Assembly (NCBI GenBank): GCA_031216915.1 | Contig: CM062288.1 | Coordinates: 184,414,596-184,478,595 of the forward strand | Length of the DNA stretch: 64,000 nt | Reading direction: 5' to 3' | From: Pictodentalium vernedei | Taxonomy: Eukaryota; Mollusca; Scaphopoda; Dentaliida; Dentaliidae | Shown: piece by piece, positions 35,121 to 45,979 of the stretch | Numbering within the stretch: the first letter of the stretch is position 1 | How the letters are laid out: each line of letters starts with the position of its first letter | Notes under the pieces: generated by a model | Told to the model about the DNA's origin: nothing | What the model saw: the letters and a program-made list of their open reading frames with translations, nothing else | The model's database searches: none | Position numbers and translations under genes: made by a program

Positions 35121-35964
35121 ATCCATGTCATGGGGTGACATATGGGGATGTCCATTTTAACACTGTTGGCAATGAGAAAATGCTGAGTGATTATCTTTCT
35201 TGTGCTCCATCAAATAAATATTCTTCTTCAGAACCTTTGGGTGAAATCTAAACTTATTTGGTGCAAAGCATCTTTGTGGAGTATACTTTTCTGAGTTTTT
35301 TTCCCCAAAAGTTGCTCTTTGCCATCCATCACTTGATGTCCATCATCCGTTAACTTTTGAAATTTTTTTTCTTCAAAACCACTGTGCTATATTCAAACAG
35401 ACCATCTTTGGAGTATACCCTTTCTACTTTATTCAAATGAAGCTGCTGCCATCTTCAGGCTGGGGTTGGAAATGTTTAAAAATCTTCTCATGAACTACCA
35501 TAGAGAATGCTTTGATATGGAACTTTCTTTGGTGGTGAAAGTTTGTTCGAGGCAAGTTTGTTGGTCAATATTTGGACTCTCTGTGGAAGGATGCCCATTT
35601 TGGGCTCCACCCAAAATTTCTATATCCCAAACTGATGGTCTGATTTGAAGCAAATTTGTCATGAACTTGATTGGGTCATAAGTACTTGATTTATGCCTGA
35701 AAATTCTTTTTGGGTGGGGGTAGAAAGAACCACAGAATTTGAAAACAAAAATGCTTTTTTCAAGACTTCACAGAACAGAGCTTTGTTTTTGCCTGAGAAG
35801 CTTTCCTAGGACCAGCAGAAATGAATGGCTAGTAAATTGCTTTTGGTTGTGTCATAGCAAATCAAAAAAATGCTCTTGCTGTCCATCACTTACTGATACA
35901 CTCATCTTTTTTGACAACATGAGCATTTTGGGTTCAATCTAGCCTCTACTTTCACAAGCACCAA
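35121..35964 (+). repeat. Duplicate of the type I block at 33.8-34.3 kb
   Basis: 'gtcatggggtgacatatggg', 'aacactgttggcaatg' and 'cttgtgctccatcaa' repeat the order at 33790-33880. The rest is type I head sequence ending in unique sequence. Confidence 0.6.
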
Positions 35965-35978
35965 GATCAGGAGACACA

Positions 35979-36049
35979 ATATTATCAATGATAACACATG
36001 GAGATCCACTATCTCCAGTAGTGGATGTCCATGTATTATCACGATAATA
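35979..36049. repeat. 71-bp hairpin
   Basis: tattatcaatgataacacat then ggagatccacta pairs with tagtggatgtccatgtatta then tcacgataata; the loop is tctccag. Confidence 0.75.
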
Positions 36050-36682
36050 CTGTTCCCCATGCATGAAGCTATAAATCCGGCACAGGTCTCCTGTTAGCCA
36101 TTGTAAATTGGCTCTCCTTTTTCAAAATTTGAATAAGTTACACAAATTGCAGGAATAATTTGGATGGAAAACATTGTGGGCATGTGCCAAGAAGTCACCA
36201 GGGAGAACCTGTGACCTATTTTCCCAAATGTTCCCTGGGCAGGCCACCTGGCCAGTTAACGAGAGCTCTCATGTTTCATGCCCAACCAGTGATGCTTTCA
36301 TGAGGGAATGTGGGGCAGTGCGATTCACCACTGTTGTTTAAGTGGGCACATTGTTCCCCTACACTTTCCAGAACTGGAATGACTTGTTATTATAAATATC
36401 CAACACAGCGAGCATTTACTCATCTTGCTAGCCACACTAAACCTGTTTAACTTTGTGCAACTCATGCAGCCTCACCCAGACAACAATGCCCACTTCTTTT
36501 AAAGAGTTTTGTGTAAAAAATTTCAAATTTTCATTTACCGCCTTCTACAAGAAGAGAGATGTACCTTCTCGAGCTCTGCCTCAATGGTGTGTCACACATC
36601 GACCATCTCTGCTTGTTGAGTGCTACGACTGATGCACCATGCAAGCCATTCCCTCACTCCTTAATTTCAGAAGGCATCACTA
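36050..36682. other. Non-coding intron sequence
   Basis: No element, exon or repeat recognised. Confidence 0.4.
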
Positions 36683-37453
36683 CAGTAGAACCTGTCTTGA
36701 GAGATCGCCCTTTGGGCCACACAAAAGTGGTCTCTCAAGACAGGTGGTCTCTCATGACAGATTTCAGGTTTTCTCAAGTCAGTGAATAACCAACCACAAA
36801 ATTCAGAAATGGAGAAGAATGTTTTTTTGTAATTACTTTGTAGTTGTTCTTTTTTATGAAGTTTTTGTAACAAATTGAAATGGACTGTTATAAAAATTAT
36901 AAAAATAAATTAGTGTTGAAAATCTTCATTGAAGATTTTCAACACTAATCTATTTTTATAATTTTTATAACAGTCCATTTCAATTTGTTACAAAAAGATT
37001 TTCAACACAAATTTATTTTTATTCCTATCTGTCACATTTCAGGTATGTTTGAAATTGTTTATTCAGCAATAATCCTAACCTTTTCACAGGGGTCTTATAA
37101 AAACATCTCAATCTTTAATGAGTTAGCAATTGAAACCTAATTAAGAGCTTTTTATACTTTTAATTATGTTAGTATAACCACAATGGATTTTCAATTCCAG
37201 AACAGGTAAAAAAAAAAGTTTTTGTCATGGTTTCAGTCTTCAAAGGGGCGGTCTCTCAAGACAGGTCTATTATGGCATAAAAATACAAGTTGGCATCAGG
37301 TCACAGTGGTCTCTCAAGACAAGTGGTCTCTCAAGACCGGTGGTCTCCCATAGCAGGTCCATTATAGAATAAAACCAATCGGTGCCTGGTAGATGTGGTC
37401 TCTCAAGACAGGTGGTCTCTCAAGACAGTAGTCTCTCAAGACAGGTTTTACTG
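36683..37453. mobile_element. TA-flanked MITE with 18-bp minisatellite near both ends
   Basis: TA duplications flank CAGTAGAACCTGTCTTGAGA and, on the other strand, CAGTAAAACCTGTCTTGAGA. Next to both ends the unit 'tggtctctcaagacaggt' is repeated, twice on the left and many times on the right (37240-37450). The centre is a 135-bp palindrome. Termini and TA duplication fit the mariner/pogo group; no transposase is present. Confidence 0.8.
36862..36996. repeat. Near-perfect 135-bp palindrome
   Basis: tttttgtaacaaattgaaat...atcttcat meets tgaagat...atttcaatttgttacaaaaa; only about one mismatch was found across arms of ~65 bp. Confidence 0.85.
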
Positions 37454-37629
37454 TACTCCTAACTTGCCAATACATGGCTAGATGATGCTTCACATCATGG
37501 CCCATGATTGAAATCATTGAAATTGTGCCCCCCCTCCTCCCTGCAACTACCTATAGTGCTATTGTAATCATAAAATATGGCGATGAAATACTTGTGATGT
37601 TGATTACTTATATTGTGTTTTAATTTCAG

Positions 37630-37722
37630 CATGTATCCAATGACATTTTTTGGTATTATATGGGAGAATTAGGATTGTATTATTCATTTCTTCTATCACA
37701 GTCTATGGATATTAAAAAGAAG
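37630..37722 (+). CDS. Ceramide synthase exon (WYYM...DIKKK)
   Basis: Acceptor taatttcag, donor gtaggc. The 31 codons include HVSNDIFWYYMGELGLYYSF and end SMDIKKK, phase 0 at both ends. This is the start of the Lag1/TLC domain; the usual pattern is ...WYYMxEL.FY.SLL.SQ..DIKRK. The basic DIKKK stretch marks the loop before the catalytic helix. The match is strong despite GELGLYY replacing the more common IELSFYW. Confidence 0.9.
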
Positions 37723-37748
37723 GTAGGCATAGTTTGATATTAATAATA

Positions 37749-38210
37749 CAGTAGATTCCACTTAAGTGTATATCTCATAACTGAATAATCCTGTTAATTG
37801 AATATAACTTCCAAACACAAAACCATTTACAATGCCTTCAGTACAAATTTGACCTGTTACATATGCTGATTTAATAATAAATCATGTAATATGTCAAGAA
37901 ATTACCCTGACAGTTACCAAATTCCCCTTGTTTATTGACTTATCTGGCCTCATTGCATCCACTTCGGGCATTTTCTGACACAATGTGACCCTGGCTGTTG
38001 AAAGTGTCATTAAACCCCAATAGACAAACAAACAATGCAGGCATTTAATGTATAATATCTTGTTTGACAGAGCTTCATGAGCTCTGTCAAATAAGATATA
38101 ATAGAATAAATGCTCAGTTTATCTCCAGAATATAGGAATAGTGACCAAATCCCTGTTAAATGAATAATTTTCACTGATAATATGGCTATTCAATTGACAG
38201 GATTCCACTG
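37749..38210. mobile_element. pogo/Tigger-like MITE, second copy, opposite orientation
   Basis: TA flanks cagtagattccacttaagtg and, on the other strand, CAGTGGAATCCTGTCAATTG. The palindromic core (ttgtttgacagagcttcatg, agctctgtcaaata) lies at about 38055-38112. The middle is interrupted by a SINE tail. Confidence 0.75.
37962..38034 (+). mobile_element. SINE 3' end nested in the MITE
   Basis: 'acacaatgtgaccctggctg' then 'ttgaaagtgtcattaa' and an (aca a)n-like tail match the 3' ends of the SINEs at 21455 and 61640. It splits the otherwise continuous MITE sequence (compare 11820-11860). Confidence 0.65.
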
Positions 38211-38423
38211 TATATGAGAGCAGGCATATTACAAGAAATCACTTTGGACACCTATAGAGACTTTGGAACATCATTTGAGGAGTCTCAGGCCATTGTTGCC
38301 ATGACAGTGATGTCCTAAATATATAGTCTGCAGTTACATCACATGCATACATTGTCTGTAATTATACTTTAGCCAGTGAGATTGTCATAGCTTTGTGTAA
38401 TAGTGAATAAGTTAAGGTAGTTT

Positions 38424-38925
38424 CAGCTCACATGACTGAAAGTCAGCTGATCTATAGAGATCACTCTTTGGCTGTCGTCTGTCATCGTTGTCTGTCATAA
38501 AGGTTGTAGTTGAGTCTTCTCCTCCAAATCTGCTGGATCAATTCCAATAAAGTTTCTTGTGAACAATGACTGGGTAGGGACAATTCAGTTTTGTTAAAGT
38601 TGATGTGTTGTTCTCATGCAGAGGGGAAAGGGGGGGGGGGGGGGGGGGGGGCTGTGAGTGGAAATTGCCTCCAATTTAAAAAATCTTCTTAAGATCCAAT
38701 AGATGGAATAACTTGATATATGGTATTCGGCTTCCTTTTGAGGTGTACACTAAAGTTTGTTCAAGGGAAGTTTTAGGGGCAATATTGTCAATTCTCTGGG
38801 AGGGGCAAAATTTCTGGCTCCGCCCAAAATTTCTCTTTTCAGAACCGATAGGCCAATTTAAACCGAATTTGGCATATGGTATTATTGGATCATAAGTACT
38901 TCATTTATGCAAAAACAATATTTTT
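38424..38925 (+). repeat. Type I element, truncated by the next element
   Basis: Head agctcacatgactgaaagtc, a G run (38629-38651), then the type I head up to 'cataagtacttcatttatgc', where the family normally continues but a different element begins. Confidence 0.65.
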
Positions 38926-40787
38926 CAGTGACCGTTGGGAACGGCGCACCATCGCGCACCGCTTTTTCGTATACCGCGAGTAATTAGTCGCGCACGTTTA
39001 TCTTCCGGTCGTGTTCAAAGCCTTCGTTGGAGAAGTGCAAAGTACAGAAGAACCTGTCATGAGCAGGGGTCAGCCGAGTGGGCGACTTGGGTGAAGAAGT
39101 CGCCTTGTCATTCCTCAAGTCGCCTTGGCTTACATTGGGGGCGAAATTCAAGTCGCCCTCCCAAACTTCCTTGGGAGACATGGCAGTTTACTGTATTTTC
39201 TTATGTTTTATTTTTTAAAAACACACGCTTCCGCAAAAAACAGTAAACACGGTTGCTGTTAAAGTCCGTCACACGGCTATGAAAATAGCCTAAACTAGCC
39301 CAATTTTATATTTCTGAAAAGAATTGCAATGGCGTAGTCGTTCGAAAAATTCGCCCCAACTGATAGCAACCAGCACAAAATGGCTATTTAAAAACAAAGT
39401 ACCAGACAACAACGAATCACACAAGACACGCATCGAGTTAATTAGAATTTATTAAAGTTAACCATCGTTTCAAAACAAAAAAAATGTATTGGAGACAGTT
39501 CGTCCATATCGAAATTGCTTGCGGTTACGCTCTGTTCCACTGAAAAATTGGCTGCATTGAAATTCGCCCCGCAATTTGCATTGAATGTTTTTCTTTGAAA
39601 ACTTGTGAAGTTTGTTGGAAGGGGGTTAAATGTAATAAGGCTACAATAGAAATCACAGGTATTTGGATGGATAAGAATGGCAGACCTTCAAAGCACCAAT
39701 CGCACATGTCAGTGAAAGATGGTTGGCAGAAATTGTCAGTTTTCTGAACAGTGTATTATTAGTTTACCCAGCGCAGCTGGGAAGGGAGACAACTGAAATG
39801 TTTTGTCATTTACCAAAGAAATGAATTAACTCAAATTGTTAATAACGCTTAATTTACGAAGGATATCGAAAACTTTTTTAACTACGCTTTTCAACTCAGT
39901 TAGGGTATTCAGAAACCATGAATGACCCAGCTTCTTATATGAACTTGAAATTTATTTTAAACACTTTAAATATTTTTTTAAAAAGAATATACCTTCTGTC
40001 ACAGAGAAGAACACTCTCACCATGGGTCATACTAAATTTCAAATCCACATCGTTGAGGCAAATACAAAATCAACTGCACGGTAACAAGAAATCAAAGGAA
40101 TTAAGAACAAAGTGAGTACCGCCAAAGCGTTAATCTGATGACATGTTTTGTTCATGATTACTCATCTGTTATGTTTACATTGCAACTGTGCTGCTTGATT
40201 GGGGGGATTTTCAGTCAGACTGTCAAATTTATTTGTGCTGGAAGGTACTAAGTCTGTGAAGTTGATGATTAAAAGAAAATCGGATATAAATGGGATTACT
40301 AATTCAGAAATCTGTAAGTAACAGGAAATATAAAATAATTTTATTTAATTCAAATAAAAAAATAAATAACGATAATTTTCGAAGTTGGCCAACTCGCCCC
40401 CAAAATCGGGCCAACTCGCCCCAAAATTCTTATTTATGTTGGGTAAAGGATTTAAAACTCCACGAACCCCTCCACACAATCACATCTAAAAAAGAATTAC
40501 CGAATGTGAAGACGTTTCGGCCCAATTTCTAAGACGTTTTGGCCTCTTAGGGCCGAAACGTCTCAAGGCCGAAACGTCATAAAACCAATTATTTTGGAAA
40601 TCGCGCGTTATTAGGCCTACTGATTTCTCAACAGCAATCACCACCAATCCTCGTTATTCCACCTGGGGGCGAATTGGCCCGAGGCATTATTTTAAAAATC
40701 ACTCTCCTAAAATTTTTCACTCTCGTAAAATCTAAAAGTGGAGAGTGAATTTCCACTCTCCTGCTCTCCCGCTCCCAACGGTCACTG
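38926..40787. mobile_element. TIR element CAGTGACCGTTGGGA, nonautonomous (hAT-like ends)
   Basis: The left end is CAGTGACCGTTGGGAACGG; the right end, on the other strand, is CAGTGACCGTTGGGAGCGG. The interior is more GC-rich than its surroundings, has no transposase, and carries repeated phrases such as ccaactcgcccc and ggccgaaacgtc. CAGNG ends are hAT-like, but a clean 8-bp duplication is not visible: the left flank ends attttt and the right flank starts attttt, which is also the start of DIRS B. Confidence 0.65.
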
Positions 40788-40992
40788 ATTTTTATTCTGT
40801 ACCAATGACCCAGACATAGCTGGTGCTAACTCTTAAAAATCTAGGGCCAAACACAAATTTTGCCCCCCCAATCCCCAAAATTTGCATCTAAAACCAAAAG
40901 AAATCATGACCTGAAGGACCTCCATACTTTGCCCTTACTGTGCATGCGCAGTGTCAAGGACGTTCCGAAATTGGCGCCAATTATCATTCTTT
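40788..40992 (+). repeat. DIRS-B left inverted terminal repeat
   Basis: It runs from atttttattctgtaccaatg to the attggcgccaattatcattc phrase and is the inverse of 46630-46858. Element-specific phrases (gacatagctgg, actcttaaaaatct, ttgcccttact) recur in the right copy. It contains tgtgcatgcgca (40939-40950), one base off an NRF-1 palindrome, and the E2F-like attggcgccaat. Likely the promoter region. Confidence 0.85.
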
Positions 40993-41877
40993 GTTTGGCC
41001 CTTCATCAGTTAACATCTCACTGATCTTTGTGCTTGTAAATCTCAGTTTAAATGATGCCAGACACATAAATATTGGAGAAATGGTGATTCTAAGGAGGAT
41101 ATAGAAGGAGGAGAGGAAAAAGGAGTGACAGAAAATATTCAGGGCTGTAACTTAAAATTTTGTAATGAAATTATGTTAAGTTGCCTATTTTCGAGGCATG
41201 GGCCTGTTGTTGTCATTCTTGCTATGAAGTTGCACTGCTTATTCAGTGTTTCCTCTCTCCTTATCCTGTAAGTCCCCCCTTGCTATTCTCCCATGCTTTT
41301 GGCATATTTTTGAGTAAGATTACTACTAAAATTTCTTGGGAGAATTAGCTTGGTTACAGAATGAATTCTGTTATTTTCCCCATGTTTACGTTCTCACCCA
41401 TGGGTGTTTAGACGTTGTGTTCTGCATCTACCATCTGATGTTCTGCAGATTCTTCCCTGGAAGTCTCTGTTTTGCATCAGATAGTGTGTATTGTTGATAA
41501 CTGATTTCGGGCCAGTATTGTCAGTGCCTGGAGTCATGTTTTCTGGTGTTTATACACTTCTTGTTTACATTGGCAACAGTCTCTTTTGAGGGGGTCTTTT
41601 TGCCTTTGGAGTAGTTTATCTCATTACAAGATACATTATTATTATCCGTAAGTGTTGCATTAATTATTTAAAATAATTTTAAAATTTTTGACCACACTTA
41701 TCCTTGGGATTCATTGGGGCTCAACGTTACTTTTCAGAAACTTGGGCTTCGCTGAAAAAATATTTTTCAAAAATTATTTTGGATTTCAATTGTTTTTTCA
41801 ATGTTAATGGATCATGTTATTATGTATCTTAGTTTTTAGGGGTTTGTGCGAGTACTAGGACTTGTTGTCTTTTCACA
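40993..41877 (+). other. DIRS-B leader
   Basis: Untranslated 5' region shared with element C (48227-49111), including 'gggcttcgctgaaaaaatat'. No protein frame is conserved between B and C here. Confidence 0.7.
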
Positions 41878-42918
41878 ATGAAAGGATATTGTTCAAATTG
41901 TAATAGGAAGAAATCTTCCTCTGACTTTCATGATCATTGTATTAATTGTAGTCAGTGTACTCGCACTAACTCATGTTCTATATGTCAATATTGGGATGAC
42001 AAACATTGGAAACGTGTGTCACGGTATGTTGTTAGTGGAGAAAGGGTTATGCCGGTCCTTTCTCCGCAGGGTCACTCTAGTCTATCAGTTTCTATTTCAG
42101 AGGAACAAGAACAGGGTGATGTTTCCATGTTATCTTCCAAAAGTGCGCTTCCGTCGTCACAATTGAATGCAGAGCTAGCGGCAAAAGTGCTCATGGAGAT
42201 ACAACAGTTGTCTAAGAGGTCCCGAGTAGGATCGACGGCGCTGTCGTCCGCTAGCTCGCCCGGTGTAGCGTCCATTCACAGAATGGTTCGGCAGCCGGGT
42301 TCGTCCGTTGCAGTCCAGGAGGAAATGTTGGGTGATGCGAGCACTATAAACATACAAGGTGCACACCCAGTGACGGCGGATAATAGGAGAGATCGGAGGA
42401 AGCCTTTTAATCCGGTTCCTAGCTCGTCCAGGTCTACCCGGGCCGCGAGCGAGAGAGGCCCCTCTCTCGTACAACAACATCTGGGACCAGATGTTGTGGT
42501 ACAAAATGTGTCACAAGCCCTAGCTACATCCACACGCGCGGATAGTAAGGTGAAGAACTCTCTCAGAGTCGCTTCGGTCTCCGGAGAACTTCTCTTCGAC
42601 GGCAAGCTTTCTGCAATCTACGATAAAATTACTAAGAAAGCTTCGGATTCTCTGCTGTTTAAATCCGCTTCCAAAAAGTCGGATACGGCAGATAAGAGTA
42701 AGACAGGCACTTCTGGGACTAATGCGCCCAAGAGAGGTTCCTATAGAGGTTCCGGGGCGTCCTCTTGGTCTTATTCAAGAGACCATCAAGGCAGCGACTC
42801 ACGTGCGGGACGTCCTTCGGGCCGGGACAATCGGTCGGACGCCCCGAGGTCGACGGGATGAGGTGCAGGTCGTGGAGGACGTGGTTTCTCCTCCCGCAGG
42901 CCTCGCAGGTCCAGGAGG
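41878..42918 (+). pseudogene. DIRS-B gag-like ORF1 with internal deletion
   Basis: It starts with ATG in front of a Cys/His cluster (C-x2-C ... H-x2-C-x2-C-x2-C, then CSICQYW), a likely nucleic-acid-binding region. The C-terminal part is Ser/Arg/Gly-rich. Relative to C, about 1.1 kb is missing at 42514-42520, joining two places that share 'cAAGC/cAGCC'; the frame is kept. A CGA-to-TGA change stops the frame at 42859-42861, 19 codons before the stop used by C. Product of 327 residues instead of roughly 700. Role inferred: RNA packaging. Confidence 0.8.
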
Positions 42919-44912
42919 TGATGGCTTCAACCTCTATCGTGTTCCGGTTGGCGGAAGGTTGTCGAGTTTTTCAGAAGAGTGGGCGTCGATTACGGACGAC
43001 CCTTGGGTGAGAGGGGTGATTTCGGAAGGTCTAAGAATATCCTTCAAATGAAAGCCTCCATTAACTCGAAGTCCAAAATGGACTCAATTTCCGTCAAATC
43101 CGCAGAAAAGAGACGCTCTGTTATCGGAGGTGCAGTCTCTTTTAATGAAGAACGCGGTAGAGGTCGTAGAAGACCAGGAAACACCGGGATTCTACAGCCA
43201 TCTGTTTCTGGTTCCGAAACCAGACGGCTCGTTCCGTCCAGTCATAGACTTGAGCTGGATAAACAAGCTGATCATCGCTCCGAAGTTCTATATGGAGACG
43301 ATTCGATCGGTCAGAGCGAGTATTCGGGGTGAACGATTATGCTACAAGCATAGATCTCAAGGATGCGTACTTTCACGTCATGGTACATCCGACATTCAGA
43401 AAGTATCTACGCTTCGCAGTCCTAGGAGTGGTGTATCATTTCCGGGCGATGTGCTTCGGATTGAACCTAGCACCCTGGGCTTTCACTCGGGAAATGAACT
43501 CGGTAATGATGTATTTCCGAGCTCATTCGTCTGCGGTAACGTCGGCCTACCTGGATGACATTCTTCAGAGGTACGGCAACGAGTTAACGCTTCAGAACGA
43601 TGTGCAGAATCTGCTTCTATTGCTCCGACATCTCGGTTTTGTTATAAACGAGGAGAAGTCGGATCTGGTGCCGTCCAAGTCATTCACTCATCTGGGAATG
43701 AGCTTCGAGATGCACAACAATCTCGTTCATCTGCCGTTAACCAGAGCGAAATTAGTCAGTTGTTACGCTCGCTATTGTCTTCATGCAGACAAAGTCACAG
43801 CGAGGGAGTTCATGAGACTGATAGGTCTGTGCTGAGCCGCTGCGGATCTCATTCCGATGGAGCGGTTACGCACTCGTCCTCTCCAAATTTTCTTGACTCA
43901 GAATTGGAGTGTGAAGATTCATTCGCTCGACATAGACGTTCTCTTGTCAGATCAAGTGAAACAAGAGATTCAGACTTGGGCAAACATTCAGTGGTTAACT
44001 CAGGGAGTTCCGCTGCAGTTGCCGGATCCGAGTTTTACGATTATGACGGATGCCAGTCAAACAGGTTGGGGTGCATCATTGATCCCAACGGATTCGAGAT
44101 GCCAGGGTCTTTGGGATCCACAGTTCCTAAGCAAGCACATAAACATCAACGAAATGATGTCAATTTGGCTTGCGTTACATCATTGGATGGACATTATTCA
44201 CAAAGCTCATGTCCAAATCCTGTCCGACAATACGACCATAGTGGCTAATATACGGAACCAGGGAGGCACTCATTCCGTTCCGTTATTCAATCTAACGGAA
44301 AGAATCCTTCTGTTTGCTCTAGAACATCAAGTTCTACTTTCGGTCCGTCATATACCGGGTCATCTGAATGTACTAGCAGACTCCCTTTCACGGAAGGGTC
44401 GCTTGTTGCCGTCGGAGTGGACGCTCAACAAACAAGTATTCAGTCAGATTTGCTACCAATGGGAACGGCCAATGATAGACTTATTTGCGACACATCTCAA
44501 CAATCAGTTGCAGACGTATGTGTCACTGTGCCCGGATCCAAGAGCATTTGCAGTAGACGCTCTATCGATCTCATGGGACGGAATGATAGGATATGCGTAT
44601 CCTCCAGCGCCGTTGATTCAGCAAGTATTGCTAAAAATAAAACAATCTCAGTGCAAGATTCTGTTGGTAGCATCTCTGTCTCCACAGAGACCATGGATAA
44701 ATCTACTCAGGTGTCTGTTGTGGGACCTCCCGCGAAAGCTTTCTTCACGGGAGGATCTTCTTTCGCAGGGGAGACCGCGTAATCTTCATCACAACCCGCA
44801 AGGTCTCAACCTTCACGTTTTTCTGTTGTGCGGTCCTTCTTGCATGGCAAGCACTTTACAGGACGAGCAGTGGACGCGATTTCTAACTGTAGGAGGACCT
44901 CCTCTTCGCTAA
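42722..44912 (+). pseudogene. DIRS-B reverse transcriptase/RNase H, broken
   Basis: It begins at the ATG inside ORF1 (another frame). RT motifs in order: LFLVPKPDGSFRPVIDLSW, SIDLKDAYFHVMVH, FGLNLAPWAFTR, and the catalytic SAYLDDIL. RNase H motifs follow: IMTDASQTGWGA, EMMSIWLAL, QILSDNTT, HIPGHLNVLADSLSR. A C-terminal region (MIDLFATHLNNQLQTYVS ... AYPPAPLIQQVLLKI) lies where DIRS elements carry a methyltransferase-like domain. Breaks: TGA at about 43049, one extra G at 43326-43331, TGA at 43833-43835. The 3' end overlaps the recombinase ORF. Confidence 0.9.
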
Positions 44913-45868
44913 ATTATGCGGCTAAGTGGAAGGTCTTTCGTCGTTGGTGTGGGGATCATTCTGTTGATATTTTTGATCCCTCCATACCAGACATTGCAAA
45001 CTTTCTAGTATACTTGTTTGACGTGATCAAACTGCAGCCAGTTATTATTAAGGGTTATAGGTCTATGTTATCTGATACCTATGCACACCACAATAGTTTA
45101 CAAATTGGATCTAATGTCTCTTTATCTAAGTTAGTTAGAAACTTCTCGATAAATAGACCCAGAACTCTTAGATTAATTCCTAAGTGGAATTTAGCTTGGG
45201 TTCTTCTTAAACTAAAGGAAAAGCCATTTGAGCCTCTTGGGACAGTAGTTTTCAAATTCTTGTCTTATAAGACAGCTTTTCTCTTAGCTTTCTCTTCTGC
45301 TAGAAGAGTCAGTGAGCTTCATGCACTATCGGTGGACGATTCTCACTATCGTAGTGTCGGGAACACTATCACCTTCACTACTAATGTTGGATTTTTAGCT
45401 AAGAATCAGGCTCCTAATAAATATCCGGAACCTATTGTTATTAAGGCGCTGCCGTCTTCAGACGGGTGTAGGCCTTTACTCTGTCCTGTTAGAGCTTTAC
45501 ATATTTATAAACAGAGATCTCAGTTTATCAGAAAGGGACGAAAACGTTTCTTTCTGTGTCTGATGCCTAATAGAAAGGACATTTCGGTCCATTCTATTGC
45601 TAGATGGATTCAATTAACTATCCGTACTGCTTATGATAATTTATCTTCTTCTCAGCAGTCTGTGCTTAAGATTTCGACTCATGAATTAAGAGCTCTTTCT
45701 ACATCTTGGGCTTACGCAAATAGTGTGGCTATTACAGATTTAATGAAGGCTGCATATTGGTCTCAGCCATCCACATTCACAGATTTTTATCTCAGAAATA
45801 TTGAGTCCATTTCTGGAGAGCTGCATTGTTTAGGTCCGTTATCTGTTGCTCAGAATGTTGTCCACTAA
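44828..45868 (+). CDS. DIRS-B tyrosine recombinase (catalytic domain intact, start lost)
   Basis: 346 open codons. Catalytic residues in order: Arg in ARRVSELHAL (residue 160), HELR (His285, Arg288), Trp311 and the nucleophile Tyr321 in TDFYLRN. It would integrate the circular DNA intermediate by a lambda-integrase-type reaction. In C the ORF starts ATGGCGTCAACT; here that place reads ACCGCGTAATCT, so the ATG is gone and an in-frame TAA lies just upstream; the open frame begins at a GTG. Expression would need another route. Overlaps the RT/RNase H end by 85 bases. Confidence 0.88.
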   Translation: MRSFLHGKHFTGRAVDAISNCRRTSSSLNYAAKWKVFRRWCGDHSVDIFDPSIPDIANFLVYLFDVIKLQPVIIKGYRSMLSDTYAHHNSLQIGSNVSLSKLVRNFSINRPRTLRLIPKWNLAWVLLKLKEKPFEPLGTVVFKFLSYKTAFLLAFSSARRVSELHALSVDDSHYRSVGNTITFTTNVGFLAKNQAPNKYPEPIVIKALPSSDGCRPLLCPVRALHIYKQRSQFIRKGRKRFFLCLMPNRKDISVHSIARWIQLTIRTAYDNLSSSQQSVLKISTHELRALSTSWAYANSVAITDLMKAAYWSQPSTFTDFYLRNIESISGELHCLGPLSVAQNVVH

Positions 45869-45956
45869 ACAGTTGCAACTATAGTTATGCAGGCTTTCTG
45901 TTCCGGCAGTGACTCCATCCTGCTGCCCTCTTCTCTCTGGGCTATTTGACCCAGGG

Positions 45957-45979
45957 CAAGGGGAAGGGGGGGGGGAGGG
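45957..45979 (+). repeat. G-rich tract after the DIRS-B recombinase
   Basis: caaggggaagggggggggag occurs about 90 bases after the stop codon. Element C (60301-60328) and A (1788-1805) have G tracts at the same place. Confidence 0.8.

Noticed and set aside
42072-42605. Minus-strand open frames of ~110 codons opposite DIRS B gag (also 49409-49813 in C)
   Set aside because: They mirror the plus-strand gag, shift between copies and have no domain.
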